Translations under genes and position numbers: made by a program
Assembly (NCBI RefSeq): GCF_000013385.1
Contig: NC_007760.1
Location: 2,729,001 to 2,793,000 of the forward strand
Length of the DNA stretch: 64,000 bases
Direction: 5' to 3'
Source: Anaeromyxobacter dehalogenans 2CP-C
GTDB taxonomy: Bacteria; Myxococcota; Myxococcia; Myxococcales; Anaeromyxobacteraceae
Part shown: positions 50,114 through 60,421 of the stretch, piece after piece
Layout: each line of letters opens with the position of its first letter
Numbering within the stretch: the first letter of the stretch is position 1
The notes under the pieces: model-generated
The model's database searches: none
What the model was told of the DNA's origin: nothing
What the model saw: only the letters and a program-made list of their open reading frames with translations

Positions 50114-51496
50114 TCAGGGGACGGCCCGCAGCACGGGCCGCGCGCGGGACGCCCCCGCGGAGCGCGGCCGCGCCAGCACCGCGGCCGCCGCGAGCAGGAA
50201 CCCGTTCGCGTACAGCGGCTCCATCGCCCACAGCACGTCGTGCACCAGCGCGTTCACGGTCAGTGCGGCGAGCGCCGCCAGCGCCCCGGCCGCGGCGGCC
50301 CGGGCGAGGGGGTCGCCGGCCCGGCGGGCGCGCAGGAACGCGCGCACCAGCAGCGCCACCCAGGCCAGCACCGCGCCCGCGAGCAGCGGGCCGCCCTCCG
50401 CCCAGGCCGACAGCGGCGTGTCGTGGCACCACGAGCGGACCGGGGTGTCGGCGCTGTAGGTCTCGTAGTAGCGCCGGCCCACCTGGGGGAGCGCCTTGTA
50501 GCCGACCCCGGTGAGCGGGTGGTCGGCGATCACCGCCCGGCAGGCGCGCCAGATGGCGGCCCGGTCGGCGTTGGTGTCGGCGGAGAAGGCCCGCTCCAGC
50601 CGCACGCGCAGGTCGGGGACGGCGCAGCCGGCCGCCACCGACGCGGCGAGGGTGAGCGGCAGCGCCACGCGCCGGACGCTCCGCCCCGCCGAGAGCGCCA
50701 GCACCACCGCGGCCACGACGAGGCCGGCCCAGGCCGCGCGCGAGGTGGTGAGCACGACGGCCCAGGCGGCGCCCCCGGCGCCGAGCGCGAGCGCGATCCG
50801 GGTCCGCCGGCGCAGCGGCGCGAGCAGCGCGAGCGCGGCCGCGAGCGCGGCGAGCGGCGTGAGCGAGAGCGCCAGCCGCGTGTACCAGCTGAACAGGCCG
50901 ACCGCCCCGTAGCGCCCGGTGGGGACGTCGAGCGGGCCGACCCCGGTGTAGAGCTTCGCGCGGAGCGGCGCGTCGCGCAGGCCGAGCGCGTGGAGCAGGT
51001 CGAAGCCGGTCCGGTGCTGCGCCCACGCGATCGACGCGGGCACGAGCGCCGCCACCGCCCACGCCACCACCAGCGCGAGCGCCCGGCGGCGCGGCGCCTC
51101 GGGATCCTCGCCGGGATCCCCGCGCTCGATCGCGAGCAGGAACACGAGCGGCACCGCGAGGCCCCGCGCGTAGAGGACGTGATCGAGGCGGCCCGCCCCG
51201 GCGCCGGCCAGCGCCGCGATCGCGATCGACGCCAGCGCGGCGCCGAGCAGCACCACCGTCGCGAGCGCCACCTGCGCGCCGGGCGCCGGGACCGGGGGCC
51301 CGCGCCCGCCGGCGAGGCGCCGCAGGAGGAGCGCCCCCAGCGCGACCCCCGCGCCGATCTGCATGCCGGCGATGGAGACCGGCAGCGAGGCCGCGGTCAG
51401 CGCCGCGCCGGCCCAGGCCAGGCGCACCAGCGCCGCGCGGGCCGCGTCGGCCCGCCCTCCCTGCGCGTGAACGACCACCGCTTCCGCCGGGCGCAC
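50114..51496 (-). CDS. O-antigen ligase/polymerase-like membrane protein
   Basis: A 460-residue protein with about eleven membrane segments and the Wzy_C/WaaL-type large periplasmic loop near 295-360 (AFSADTNADRAAIWRACRAV, then PLTGVGYKALPQVGRRYYET and HDTPLSAWAEGGPLLAGAVL). These enzymes transfer glycan from undecaprenyl diphosphate to lipid A core or polymerise repeats. Because the locus also has an ABC exporter, a ligase role fits better than a Wzy role, but both remain possible. Confidence 0.85.
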   Translation of the reverse strand: MRPAEAVVVHAQGGRADAARAALVRLAWAGAALTAASLPVSIAGMQIGAGVALGALLLRRLAGGRGPPVPAPGAQVALATVVLLGAALASIAIAALAGAGAGRLDHVLYARGLAVPLVFLLAIERGDPGEDPEAPRRRALALVVAWAVAALVPASIAWAQHRTGFDLLHALGLRDAPLRAKLYTGVGPLDVPTGRYGAVGLFSWYTRLALSLTPLAALAAALALLAPLRRRTRIALALGAGGAAWAVVLTTSRAAWAGLVVAAVVLALSAGRSVRRVALPLTLAASVAAGCAVPDLRVRLERAFSADTNADRAAIWRACRAVIADHPLTGVGYKALPQVGRRYYETYSADTPVRSWCHDTPLSAWAEGGPLLAGAVLAWVALLVRAFLRARRAGDPLARAAAAGALAALAALTVNALVHDVLWAMEPLYANGFLLAAAAVLARPRSAGASRARPVLRAVP

Positions 51497-51566
51497 TCGG
51501 GCGCAAGGTGGGGCGCCGGGCGGCCGGGCGCGAGCGGGGTGTTTGGGGGCGGCGGCGCCGGGCGGG

Positions 51567-52649
51567 TCACCGCGCCCGGTGCACCGCGATCGCGCCGAGC
51601 GCCAGGAACACCACGTTCGGCGCCCAGGAGGCGACCCACGGGGCCACGCGCCCCGAGAGGCCGAGCGCCGAGCTCACGCCCTGCATGCCCCAGAACAGGA
51701 GCGTCACGCCCACCGCCTCGAGGAGCGCCGCGGAGAGGTGCCCCTTGCGGTCGCGCCGGAGCGCGAGCGCGAGCGCCAGCAGCGCGCCGGGGATGCCGGC
51801 GAACGGGTACGCGAGCCGGTCGTAGCGCTCGAGCTGGAACTCGGTCACCGGCTGGCCCAGCCGCTTGCGGATCCCGATCTGCCGGATGAGCGTGCTCCAG
51901 CGCATCTGGTCGGGCTTGCCCGCGATGACGGCGAACGCGTCGGGCGGCTCGTCGAACGCGTACCGCTTGCGCTCCGCCCGCTCCAGCGCCATCGACCCGT
52001 CCGGCCGGAACGTCCGGTCCTCGACGTCCTCCAGGATCCAGGCCCGGCCGTCCGGGTGCATCCGCGCGGCGTCGATCCGCCGCGCCAGCGTGAACGCCTC
52101 GGAGAGCTCGTACACGGTGACGCGCTCGAAGCCGCCGTCGGGCAGGTTGCCGCGCAGGTGGTACACGCGCTTTCCGTCCACGCCGCGGAACCAGCGCTTC
52201 GGCTCCCGCGCCGCCAGGAACCGGCGAAGGTTGCCGCCGCGCGCGAAGCGGTGCGCGGTGATCTCCTCGGCGCGCTCCGCCGCCTGCACGCCCACCACGT
52301 CGTTCAGCACCACCAGCACGCCGCCGGCGAGCAGCGTCACCGCCAGCACCGGGACCGCCAGCCGCCACGGGCCCAGCCCCACCGCGCGCATGGCGGTGTA
52401 CTCGCGGGTCTGGCGGAACATGGACGTGGCGATGCCCGCGCCCAGGATCAGCGCGGCCGGGGCCACCATGTACACGACGCCGGCGGCCTTGTACGCGTAG
52501 AGCTGCAGCACCGCGGGCAGCCAGCCGGCGCCGGTGTACGCGGCGGCGTTGTCCACGAAGTCCACGGCCAGGTAGATGCCGACCACGCCGGCCAGGGCCA
52601 CCAGGAACGCGCCGAGCATGCGCCGCGCGACGTAGCGGAACAGGATCAC
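51567..52649 (-). CDS. lptG: Lipopolysaccharide export permease LptG
   Basis: A 360-residue YjgP/YjgQ-family permease with three membrane segments before and three after a large periplasmic domain (about 125-260). It opens MILFRYVARRMLGAFLVALA and has SMFRQTREYTAMRAVGLGPW (about 94-113), the coupling helix contacting LptB. With LptF it draws LPS from the inner membrane. It overlaps lptF by 4 bases. No lptB, lptC or lptA gene is in the window. F and G paralogues are similar, so the F/G labels rest on order and on matching the first helix. Confidence 0.88.
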   Translation of the reverse strand: MILFRYVARRMLGAFLVALAGVVGIYLAVDFVDNAAAYTGAGWLPAVLQLYAYKAAGVVYMVAPAALILGAGIATSMFRQTREYTAMRAVGLGPWRLAVPVLAVTLLAGGVLVVLNDVVGVQAAERAEEITAHRFARGGNLRRFLAAREPKRWFRGVDGKRVYHLRGNLPDGGFERVTVYELSEAFTLARRIDAARMHPDGRAWILEDVEDRTFRPDGSMALERAERKRYAFDEPPDAFAVIAGKPDQMRWSTLIRQIGIRKRLGQPVTEFQLERYDRLAYPFAGIPGALLALALALRRDRKGHLSAALLEAVGVTLLFWGMQGVSSALGLSGRVAPWVASWAPNVVFLALGAIAVHRAR

Positions 52650-53761
52650 CGCACCGCCTCGGGCCCGCGCCGCGCCATGAGCAGGACCAGCGCCACCCCG
52701 GCCGCGCCCAGCACCAGGTTCGGGAGCTGCAGCGCGAACGCCGCCGGGAGGTGGCCGAGCTGCGTGAGCACCTCGCCGCCGCGCAGCAGCAGGTAGTGCA
52801 CCACCACCAGCAGGAAGGTGGCGCCCATGCCGAACGCGCGGCCGCCGCGGCGCTCCGCGCCGAGCGGCACGCCGAGCAGCGCGAACGCGACGACCACGAG
52901 CGGCGCGGAGAGCTTGCGGTGGAGGTAGCCCTCCTGCCGGCGTTCCTCCACCACGTCGCCCTTCTCGCGCGCGGCGGCGGCGCGGGCGCGCAGGTCGGAC
53001 ACGGTCGCCTCGCGGCTCGACTTCGCGAGCACGTTGCGATCGCTGAGCGCGGTGCCCAGCCCGACCAGCAGCTCGGCCTTGCCGAACGCGGCCGAGGCGT
53101 AGTCGGCGGTGCCGACCTCCTCGCGGTGCACCTCGCCCTGCTCCAGCACCAGCCGCATGTCCTGGCCCGCGCCGACCGGCTCGAGGCGGCCGCGGCGCGA
53201 GAGCGCCAGCATGGGCGCGTCCGGGTTGGAGCGGTCCTGGATGAGCACGTTCTCCCAGCGGCCCCCGCGGGCGCGCTCCGTGTAGATGGTGTAGCCGGGG
53301 ATCTGGTCGTAGAACGTGCCGCCGCGGACGTCGTTCGTGACGTTGCGCTTCACCACGTCGTTGAGCCGCAGGCGCGCGGCCCGGATGCTGGCAGGCTCGA
53401 CCGAGAGCGAGAGCCAGGCGCCCAGCGCCGCCACCACCAGGCCGAGCAGCAGCGGCACGCGCACCAGGCGCACCGGCGAGAGCCCCGCCGCGCCGAGCGC
53501 CACCACCTCGCGGTCCTCCGCCAGCCGCCCGACGCCCAGCACCACGCCCAGCAGGAACGCCACCGGGATCACGTAGCCGAGCAGGTGCGGCATGAGGGAC
53601 AGCATCACCAGCCCGACGTCCACCAGCGACACGCCGGAGCCGAACAGGACGTCGGCCTGCCCCAGGATCTGCGTGGCGAGCAGGATCTGCGTCAGGAACA
53701 GCAGCGCCGCGGCGAACGGGAGGAGGATCTCCCGTGCCAGGTAGCGGTCGATCAGGCCCAC
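52646..53761 (-). CDS. lptF: Lipopolysaccharide export permease LptF
   Basis: A 371-residue YjgP/YjgQ-family permease that opens LIDRYLAREILLPFAAALLF. LPHLLGYVIPVAFLLGVVLG and GRLAEDREVVALGAAGLSPV form the coupling helix region, and a periplasmic jellyroll-like domain (about 125-270) follows. The start is 8 bases after the purE stop, and the end overlaps lptG by 4 bases, so purE-lptF-lptG appear to be one transcript. Confidence 0.88.
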   Translation of the reverse strand: MGLIDRYLAREILLPFAAALLFLTQILLATQILGQADVLFGSGVSLVDVGLVMLSLMPHLLGYVIPVAFLLGVVLGVGRLAEDREVVALGAAGLSPVRLVRVPLLLGLVVAALGAWLSLSVEPASIRAARLRLNDVVKRNVTNDVRGGTFYDQIPGYTIYTERARGGRWENVLIQDRSNPDAPMLALSRRGRLEPVGAGQDMRLVLEQGEVHREEVGTADYASAAFGKAELLVGLGTALSDRNVLAKSSREATVSDLRARAAAAREKGDVVEERRQEGYLHRKLSAPLVVVAFALLGVPLGAERRGGRAFGMGATFLLVVVHYLLLRGGEVLTQLGHLPAAFALQLPNLVLGAAGVALVLLMARRGPEAVR

Positions 53762-53769
53762 GCGCCCGG

Positions 53770-54282
53770 CTATCCCTTCGCGCCCAGCCTGGCCTGGAGC
53801 GCGGCGTCCTTCGCCTCGACCTCCTCGGCCATCTTCCGGCGCTGCGCGCGCACGCGCTCCGCCACCTCGGGGTCGGCGCGGGCCACGATGCGCGCGGCGA
53901 GCAGGCCGGCGTTGCGGGCGCCGGCCTTGCCGATGGCGAGCGTGCCCACCGGCACGCCCGCCGGCATCTGCGCGGTGGAGAGCAGCGCGTCGAGGCCCTT
54001 CAGGTCGCTCGCCGCGAGCGGGACCCCCAGCACCGGCAGCTCGGTCTCGGCGGCGCAGACGCCGGCGAGGTGCGCGGCCGAGCCGGCGCCGCAGATGATC
54101 ACCTGGATGCCGCGCCCGGCCGCCTCGCGCGCCAGCTTGCCGGTGCGCTCGGGCGTCCGGTGGGCGGACGACACGTGGACCTCGGTCGCGACGCCCAGGT
54201 CCTCGAGCGCCTTCCGCGCCTCCGACATCGCCTCCCAGTCCGAGTCGGAGCCCATCAGGATCAGCACCTTGGGTTCGCTCAT
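53770..54282 (-). CDS. purE: N5-carboxyaminoimidazole ribonucleotide mutase PurE
   Basis: A 170-residue class I PurE, which converts N5-CAIR to CAIR in purine synthesis. It has VLILMGSDSDWEAMSEARKA (about 6-25), SSAHRTPERT with the substrate-binding His, CGAGSAAHLAGVCA and PVLGVPL. ATG 54282 overlaps the purD stop (ATGA). No purK gene follows; that partner must be elsewhere. Confidence 0.96.
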   Translation of the reverse strand: MSEPKVLILMGSDSDWEAMSEARKALEDLGVATEVHVSSAHRTPERTGKLAREAAGRGIQVIICGAGSAAHLAGVCAAETELPVLGVPLAASDLKGLDALLSTAQMPAGVPVGTLAIGKAGARNAGLLAARIVARADPEVAERVRAQRRKMAEEVEAKDAALQARLGAKG

Positions 54283-55541
54283 GGCTTCTTGCCGATGTCC
54301 TTTCGATACTGCATGCCGCGGAAGCGGATCCGGCCGGCGGCGGCGTAGGCCCGCGCCGCGGCGTCGTCGAGATCGCGGCCCAGCGCGCACACCGTCAGCA
54401 CGCGCCCGCCGCTCGTCACCACGCGGCCGGCCGCGTCCGCGGCGGTGCCGGCGTGGAACACCTGCACGCCCTCGTCGAACGGGCCGTCCAGCCCGTCGAT
54501 GGCGTCGCCGCGCGCCACGTCGCCCGGGTAGCCCTCGGCCGCGAGCACGACGCCCACCGCCGCGCGGGCGTCGAACGCGATCTCGGCGGCGGAGAGGTCG
54601 CCGCGCGCCGACGCGAGCAGCGCCGGCACCACGTCGCTCGCCATGCGGAGCAGGATGGGCTGGGTCTCGGGATCGCCCAGGCGCGCGTTGAACTCGAGCA
54701 CCCGCGGGCCGCGCGGCGTCAGCATCAGGCCGGCGTAGAGCGCGCCGCGGAACGGGCGGCCGCGCCGGGCCAGCTCCCGCACCGCCGGGAGCAGCACGTC
54801 GCGCTCGACCATCCCGGCCACCTCCGGCGTGACGTTCGGCGTGGGCGAGAACGCGCCCATGCCGCCGGTGTTCGGCCCGCGGTCGCCGTCGAAGATGCGC
54901 TTGTGGTCCTGCGCGGCCGCGAGCAGCCGGACGCGCTCGCCGTCGGTGAAGCAGATGCAGCTCGCCTCCGGCCCCTCCAGCCGCTCCTCGACCACCACCC
55001 GGGCGCCGGCGCCGCCGTGCACGCGGTCCACCAGCATGGCGCGGAGCGCGGCCTCCGCCTCGGCGGCGTCGCCGCACACCACCACGCCCTTGCCGGCGGC
55101 GAGGCCGTCGGCCTTCACCACCACCCGGCCGTCGCGGGCGCGCGCCCAGGCGACCGCCGGCGCGACCTCGTCGAACGTCTCGTACTCCGCGGTCGGGATC
55201 CCGGCCGCGCGCATGACGTCCTTCGCGAACGCCTTCGAGCCCTCGATCTCGGCCGCGGCGGCGGCGGGCCCGAACGCCGGGACGCCGGCCTCCTGGAGCC
55301 GGTCCACCAGCCCGGCCACGAGCGGCGCCTCCGGCCCGACGACCACCAGGTCGATGGCGTTCTGCCGCACCCACGCGACGAGGCCCGCCACGTCGGTCGC
55401 GGCCAGCGGGACGAGCGTGGCGACGCGCGCGATGCCCGGGTTGCCGGGCGCGGCGAAGAGGGCCCGCACCAGCGGGCTCCTCGAGATCTTCCAGGCGAGC
55501 GCGTGCTCGCGGCCACCCGATCCGACGACGAGGACTCGCAT
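54279..55541 (-). CDS. purD: Phosphoribosylamine-glycine ligase PurD
   Basis: A 420-residue ATP-grasp enzyme that joins glycine to phosphoribosylamine. It has the N-domain opening MRVLVVGSGGREHALAWKIS, then GPEAPLVAGLVDRLQEAGVP, VVKADGLAAGKGVVVC in the ATP-grasp fold, and NTGGMGAFSPTPNV with GLMLTPRGPRVLEFNARLGD. Length is normal. A TATAAG element lies 11 bases before ATG 55541, so it may also have its own promoter 98 bases after purH. Confidence 0.96.
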   Translation of the reverse strand: MRVLVVGSGGREHALAWKISRSPLVRALFAAPGNPGIARVATLVPLAATDVAGLVAWVRQNAIDLVVVGPEAPLVAGLVDRLQEAGVPAFGPAAAAAEIEGSKAFAKDVMRAAGIPTAEYETFDEVAPAVAWARARDGRVVVKADGLAAGKGVVVCGDAAEAEAALRAMLVDRVHGGAGARVVVEERLEGPEASCICFTDGERVRLLAAAQDHKRIFDGDRGPNTGGMGAFSPTPNVTPEVAGMVERDVLLPAVRELARRGRPFRGALYAGLMLTPRGPRVLEFNARLGDPETQPILLRMASDVVPALLASARGDLSAAEIAFDARAAVGVVLAAEGYPGDVARGDAIDGLDGPFDEGVQVFHAGTAADAAGRVVTSGGRVLTVCALGRDLDDAAARAYAAAGRIRFRGMQYRKDIGKKP

Positions 55542-55639
55542 GAGAACCCGGGCTTATACCACGGGCCGGCGCGCCGGAAGGCCCGGCGGAGTCGAGCACG
55601 GAGGGGCCCCCGGGGGCGGGGGCGGCGGGCGTCCCGCGA

Positions 55640-57214
55640 TCAGTGCCGGAAGTGCCGCATGCCGGTCGCGACCATGGCGATGCCCGCCTTGTCGGCCGCG
55701 GCGATCACCTCGGCGTCGCGCATCGAGCCGCCGGGCTGGATGATGGCGGTGGCGCCGGCCTTGATGATCTCCTCGACGCCGTCGGCGAACGGGAAGAAGG
55801 CGTCGGAGCCCACCGAGGAGCCGCGCACGTCGAGCGCCGCCTTCATGACCGCGGTCTTCACCGACTCCACCCGGCTGGTCTGGCCGCCGCCGATGGCCAC
55901 GGTCCGGTCGTCCTTCGCGAACACGATGGCGTTCGACTTCACGTGCTTCACGACCTTCCAGGCGAACAGCAGGTCCTTCCACTCCTGCTCGGTGGGCGCG
56001 CGCTTCGTCATCACCTTGCAGTCCTCGCGGCGGACGGAGCCGAGGTCGCGGTCCATCACCAGCAGGCCGCCGGGGATGGAGCGGAGCTCGCGCCCCTCCT
56101 CCGGGCGGCGGCGCCAGGTGGCGCGGGCGGCGCCGAGCCGCGGGGCCTCGAGCAGGCGCAGGTTCTTCTTCACGGCCAGGGCGGCGCGCGCCGCGGCGTC
56201 GTAGCCGGGCGCGATCACGCACTCGAGGAACAGGCTGGTCAGCTCCGAGGCGGTGGCCTCGTCCACCGGCCGGTTCAGCGCCACGATGCCGCCGAACGCG
56301 GAGACCGGGTCGCACTCGCGGGCGCGCGCGAACGCCTCGCCCGCCGTGCGGCCGGTGGACACGCCGCAGGGCGTGTTGTGCTTGATGACGACGCAGGCGG
56401 TCTCGTCGAACTCCATCACCCCGGCGAGCGCGGCCTGCAGGTCGAGCAGGTTGTTGTAGCTGAGCTCCTTGCCCTGCAGCACCTGGGCGAACGCGACCGA
56501 CGGCTCCTCCGGCTCCCGGGCGGCGCGGTAGAACGCGCCGGCCTGGTGCGGGTTCTCGCCGTACCGCAGGTCGTACGCCTTCGTGTAGACCGCCGCGAGC
56601 GTCGCGGGGAAGTGCGCCGGCGCGGCCTCGGGCGTCTCGCGCGCGGTGAGGTACTCGGAGATGGCGGCGTCGTACGCGGCGGTGTGCGCGAACGCCTTCT
56701 TCATGAGGTAGAAGCGCGTCGCGTCCGAGAGCGCGCGCGTCGCCTCCAGCTCCGCCGCCACCTTGTCGTAGTCGGCCGGGTCCACCACCACGCCCACGTG
56801 CGCCGAGTTCTTGGCGGCGCTCCGCACCATGGTCGGGCCGCCGATGTCGATCTCCTCGACGCAGGTCTCGAACGGCTTGCCGGCCGCGACCGCCTCGCGG
56901 AACGGGTAGAGGTTCACGACGACGAGGTCGATGGGCGGGATGTCCCGCGCCTTCACGTCCGCCTCGTCGGAGGCGAGGCCGCGCCGGTAGAGGATGCCGC
57001 CGTGCACGCGCGGGTGGAGCGTCTTCACGCGGCCGCCCAGGATCTCCGGCGCCTGCGTGTAGTCGCCCACGCCGGTGACCGGGACGCCGGCCTCGGCGAG
57101 CGCCTTCTGCGTGCCGCCGGTGGAGAGCAGCTCCACGCCGAGGGCGGCGAGCCGCCTGGCGAAAGGAACGAGACCGGTCTTGTCGGAGACCGAGACGAGC
57201 GCGCGGCGAGTCAT
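55640..57214 (-). CDS. purH: Bifunctional AICAR transformylase/IMP cyclohydrolase PurH
   Basis: A 524-residue enzyme for the last two steps to IMP. The N-terminal cyclohydrolase (1-140) has VSDKTGLVPFARRLAALGVE, STGGTQKALAEAGVPV and MVRSAAKNSAHVGVVVDPAD. The transformylase part has RYGENPHQAGAFYR with the active-site His, then FVIKHNTPCG-like VIKHNTPCGVSTG, and ends GMRHFRH. ATG 57214 follows GGAGGA; TACAAG lies about 30 bases further upstream and could be the -10. First gene of a purH-purD-purE-lptF-lptG run. Confidence 0.96.
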   Translation of the reverse strand: MTRRALVSVSDKTGLVPFARRLAALGVELLSTGGTQKALAEAGVPVTGVGDYTQAPEILGGRVKTLHPRVHGGILYRRGLASDEADVKARDIPPIDLVVVNLYPFREAVAAGKPFETCVEEIDIGGPTMVRSAAKNSAHVGVVVDPADYDKVAAELEATRALSDATRFYLMKKAFAHTAAYDAAISEYLTARETPEAAPAHFPATLAAVYTKAYDLRYGENPHQAGAFYRAAREPEEPSVAFAQVLQGKELSYNNLLDLQAALAGVMEFDETACVVIKHNTPCGVSTGRTAGEAFARARECDPVSAFGGIVALNRPVDEATASELTSLFLECVIAPGYDAAARAALAVKKNLRLLEAPRLGAARATWRRRPEEGRELRSIPGGLLVMDRDLGSVRREDCKVMTKRAPTEQEWKDLLFAWKVVKHVKSNAIVFAKDDRTVAIGGGQTSRVESVKTAVMKAALDVRGSSVGSDAFFPFADGVEEIIKAGATAIIQPGGSMRDAEVIAAADKAGIAMVATGMRHFRH

Positions 57215-57340
57215 GTCGGGCTTCCTCCGTGGGAGGGCGCCCTTGTAACGCTCGCGGCGACACCTTTCAAGGGCGTGGGTGGCCCAGGCCCCCGCCGCCG
57301 GGGCGTGCGCCGCCGCTCCCCGCGCAGCGGGGGAAGCCTG

Positions 57341-57895
<555 letters not shown>

Positions 57896-57974
57896 CCCCT
57901 GCCCTCCCTCTCCACCTGCGGCGCCCCGGAGGGCACCGGCCACCATCCACCTCGGGCACCACCCACCGCCGCCG

Positions 57975-58481
57975 CTAGCCGGCCCGGACCGTCTCGTCCG
58001 CGCCCACCGTCGCGACCGCGCCACCCACCCGCTCGATCCGCCCGAGCGCCCGCTTCAGCTGGCGCTCGGCCTGCACGAGCTCGTCCTCGAACCGCTTCCG
58101 GCGCGGGTGCGCCCGCGCCTTCTCCGCCAGCTCCGCCAGCAGCGCGTGGAGCCCCTGCTCCACGTCCTCGAGCCGGTTGCGCACCGTCACGAAGCTGCCG
58201 CGGATGTCCTCGACCGTGTAGCCCTCCGCCATCATCCGCTTGATGAGCGCGATGCGCCGCACCACCGACACCGGGTAGAGGCCGGTGGAGCCGGTGTGCT
58301 TGCCCTTGCGGCCCACCCGCCGGCTCCGGGGCAGCAGCCCCAGCTGCACGTACTTCCGGAAGGTCGCCGCCGAGAGGCGGGCGCCCCGCGACTCGAACAG
58401 CCGGACCACCTCACCGCTCGTGATCCCGCCGGCGCGCTCCCGCTCCAGGCGGGCGATCTCGTCGTTGCGGAGGAAATCCAC
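57975..58481 (-). CDS. MerR-family transcriptional regulator
   Basis: A 168-residue protein with a MerR-like winged helix-turn-helix at about 18-95 ([20 protein letters not shown], then [17 protein letters not shown] and [20 protein letters not shown]). A long dimerisation coiled coil follows (about 108-155). There is no cysteine for metal sensing and no effector domain. Its promoter spacer contains a perfect palindrome, as in MerR-controlled promoters. It probably regulates itself and the downstream sigma-region-4-like gene. Confidence 0.85.
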   Translation of the reverse strand: MDFLRNDEIARLERERAGGITSGEVVRLFESRGARLSAATFRKYVQLGLLPRSRRVGRKGKHTGSTGLYPVSVVRRIALIKRMMAEGYTVEDIRGSFVTVRNRLEDVEQGLHALLAELAEKARAHPRRKRFEDELVQAERQLKRALGRIERVGGAVATVGADETVRAG

Positions 58482-58525
58482 TCGATCGATTCGCTTGAGA
58501 GTTGAACATCGAAAACTTGATTTCG

Positions 58526-58554
58526 AGGCTAAGCCATTGAATGGCGAACGTCAA
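58526..58554 (-). promoter_or_regulatory. Promoter with operator in its spacer (MerR-family gene)
   Basis: Read leftward: TTGACG (58549-58554), 17 bases, TAGCCT (58526-58531). The spacer holds the perfect palindrome GCCATT-C-AATGGC (58533-58545). An overlapping repeat, CCATTGA with TCAATGG (58535-58541 and 58551-58557), covers the -35. The rest of the 58482-58713 gap shows no gene. Confidence 0.7.
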
Positions 58555-58713
58555 TGGACGAAGGCGCGCACGGGCGGGGCGTGGAGGTGCGCGGCGGCCC
58601 GCGCCGCGCGTGCGGCACGGCCGATGCGCGGGGTGGGCGGAGCGGGATCGCGGCGGGACGGCGAGGCGGCGCCCCGCGGTCGCGGGACGCGGGCGGCGCC
58701 GGCCGGAGCGGCG

Positions 58714-60348
58714 CTACCGGAGCGTCAGGTTGGCGTGCCGGTCGGTCCGGCGGCCCGGCGCGATCTCGACCGTCAGCTCGCGCGCGCCGTACCGGGGGTG
58801 GCTCAGCCGGACCCGGTGCGGCCCGGGCGCGAGCGAGCGCGTCACCGGGGTCTCGCCCAGGCCCTGCCCGTCCACCTGGACGTACGCCCACGGCGTCGCG
58901 GTGACGTGGAGGACGCCGGGGCGCCCGGGCTCCTCGCGCGCGGCCGCGGGCGCCGCCGGCGCGGCGAGCGCGGGAGGCGCCGGCGCCGGCTCCCGCCGCT
59001 CGGGCCCGGGCCCGGGCCCGGAGGACGGCGCGCGCGCGAGCGCGTCCGGGGGCGCCTCCGCGGCCGGCGAGTGGACGGTGGGTGAAGCGCCGCCCGGCGA
59101 CGGCTCCGCTGCCCGTCCTCGGGCCGCCGGCCCCCACCGGAGCGCCGCCGCGCCGGCGGCCGCGAGCGCCGCCGCCGACGCGATCGCGAGCGCGATCCGC
59201 GCCCGCCCCACCGACCGGCGCGACGGCGCGGTCGCCGCCACGCGGGTCCGGGTCGGCGCGGTCGCGTCGCCCGCCGGCGCGCGGACGGCGGCCTCGGCCG
59301 CGAGCGCCGCCTCCACGTCCGGCGCCGCCGCGGCGCCCTCCCCGCCGCGGGTCCCGCCCGCGGGCGGCTCCGCCGCGAGGAGCACGGGCTGCACGCGGGT
59401 GGGCTGCGAGCCCGGTCCCGCGGGCGCGGCGGCCCCGTCCGGCCAGAGCCGGTGCATCAGGGCGCGCAGGTCCCAGTCCTCCGGCGCCTGCGCGAGGCGC
59501 AGCAGGACGCGCGAGAGCGCGGTGGCGAGCTCGCCGGCGGACGCGGTCCGGCGCGCGGGCTCGTGCTCCAGCGCGGCCAGCACCAGCGCGTCCAGCTCGG
59601 GCGGCACCTCGTCGTTCCACGCCGAGGGCGGCGGCGGCGGCGCGCCCTCGAGCACCGCCGCGAGCGTCGCGGCCTCGCTGTCGCGCGCGAACAGCCGGCG
59701 CCCGGCGCACAGCTCCCACAGCACCACGCCCAGCGCGAACACGTCGGCGCGCGCGTCCACCGGCGCGCCGCGCGCCTGCTCCGGCGCCATGTACGCGAGC
59801 TTGCCCTTCACCGTGCCGGGATCGGTGAGCCCGCCCTGGCTCATGGCGCGGGCGATGCCGAAGTCGGCGAGCTTCACCTCGCCCTCGAACGACACGAGGA
59901 CGTTGTGCGGGGAGACGTCCCGGTGGACCAGCCCGAGCGGCCGCCCGCCGTCGGCGAGGCGGTGCGCGTAGGAGAGCCCCCGCGCGACCTCCGCGCACGC
60001 GTGGACCGCGCGGGCCAGGCCCAGGCGGACGCCCGCCTCGCGCGCGCGCTCCACCACCTGGCCGAGGTGGCGCCCGCGCACCAGCTCCATGGCGATGTAG
60101 TAGCGGCCGTCCACCTGGTCGAACTCGAAGACCTGGACGACGTTCGCGTGGGTGAGGCGCGACGCGAGGCGCGCCTCCTCGATGAACATCCGGACGAAGT
60201 CGCTGCGCGCGCCGTGCTCGCCGCGGACGCGCTTCAGCGCGACCTCCTTCACCACCCCGGCCGCGCCCGCCACCTCGGCGCGCCACACGTCGGCCATGCC
60301 GCCCGACGCGAGCAGCTCGACCAGCCGGTACTTTCCGAACGCCCTCAC
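58714..60348 (-). CDS. Transmembrane Ser/Thr protein kinase with C-terminal PEGA domain
   Basis: A 544-residue Hanks-type kinase. The kinase domain (about 7-285) has the Gly loop [11 protein letters not shown], Lys39 (VALKRV), catalytic HRD at 142-144 (VHRDVSPHN), DFG at 162-164 and [10 protein letters not shown] Pro/Ala linker and one membrane segment ([20 protein letters not shown], about 373-392) follow, then a second linker and a PEGA domain (about 478-544, [20 protein letters not shown]) on the outer side. PEGA domains are thought to bind envelope components. GTG 60348 has TACAAT 8 bases upstream. Confidence 0.94.
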   Translation of the reverse strand: MRAFGKYRLVELLASGGMADVWRAEVAGAAGVVKEVALKRVRGEHGARSDFVRMFIEEARLASRLTHANVVQVFEFDQVDGRYYIAMELVRGRHLGQVVERAREAGVRLGLARAVHACAEVARGLSYAHRLADGGRPLGLVHRDVSPHNVLVSFEGEVKLADFGIARAMSQGGLTDPGTVKGKLAYMAPEQARGAPVDARADVFALGVVLWELCAGRRLFARDSEAATLAAVLEGAPPPPPSAWNDEVPPELDALVLAALEHEPARRTASAGELATALSRVLLRLAQAPEDWDLRALMHRLWPDGAAAPAGPGSQPTRVQPVLLAAEPPAGGTRGGEGAAAAPDVEAALAAEAAVRAPAGDATAPTRTRVAATAPSRRSVGRARIALAIASAAALAAAGAAALRWGPAARGRAAEPSPGGASPTVHSPAAEAPPDALARAPSSGPGPGPERREPAPAPPALAAPAAPAAAREEPGRPGVLHVTATPWAYVQVDGQGLGETPVTRSLAPGPHRVRLSHPRYGARELTVEIAPGRRTDRHANLTLR

Positions 60349-60356
60349 CGGGCGTG

Positions 60357-60362
60357 ATTGTA
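60357..60362 (-). promoter_or_regulatory. -10 hexamer near the kinase start
   Basis: TACAAT on the minus strand, a close match to the sigma70 -10, 8 bases before GTG 60348. The leader would be at most two bases. Confidence 0.5.
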
Positions 60363-60388
60363 CCCGGCCGTCACTCCCAGGAAAGGAA

Positions 60389-60421
60389 CGGCGGGGCGCG
60401 CCGCACGGACGCGCCCCGCCG
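60389..60421 (-). terminator. GC-rich hairpin upstream of the kinase gene
   Basis: A perfect 12-bp stem (60389-60400 with 60410-60421) with a 9-base loop. Read leftward it is followed by TTCCTTTCC, so it could end transcripts coming from the DUF4091 gene before the kinase promoter. Confidence 0.5.
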
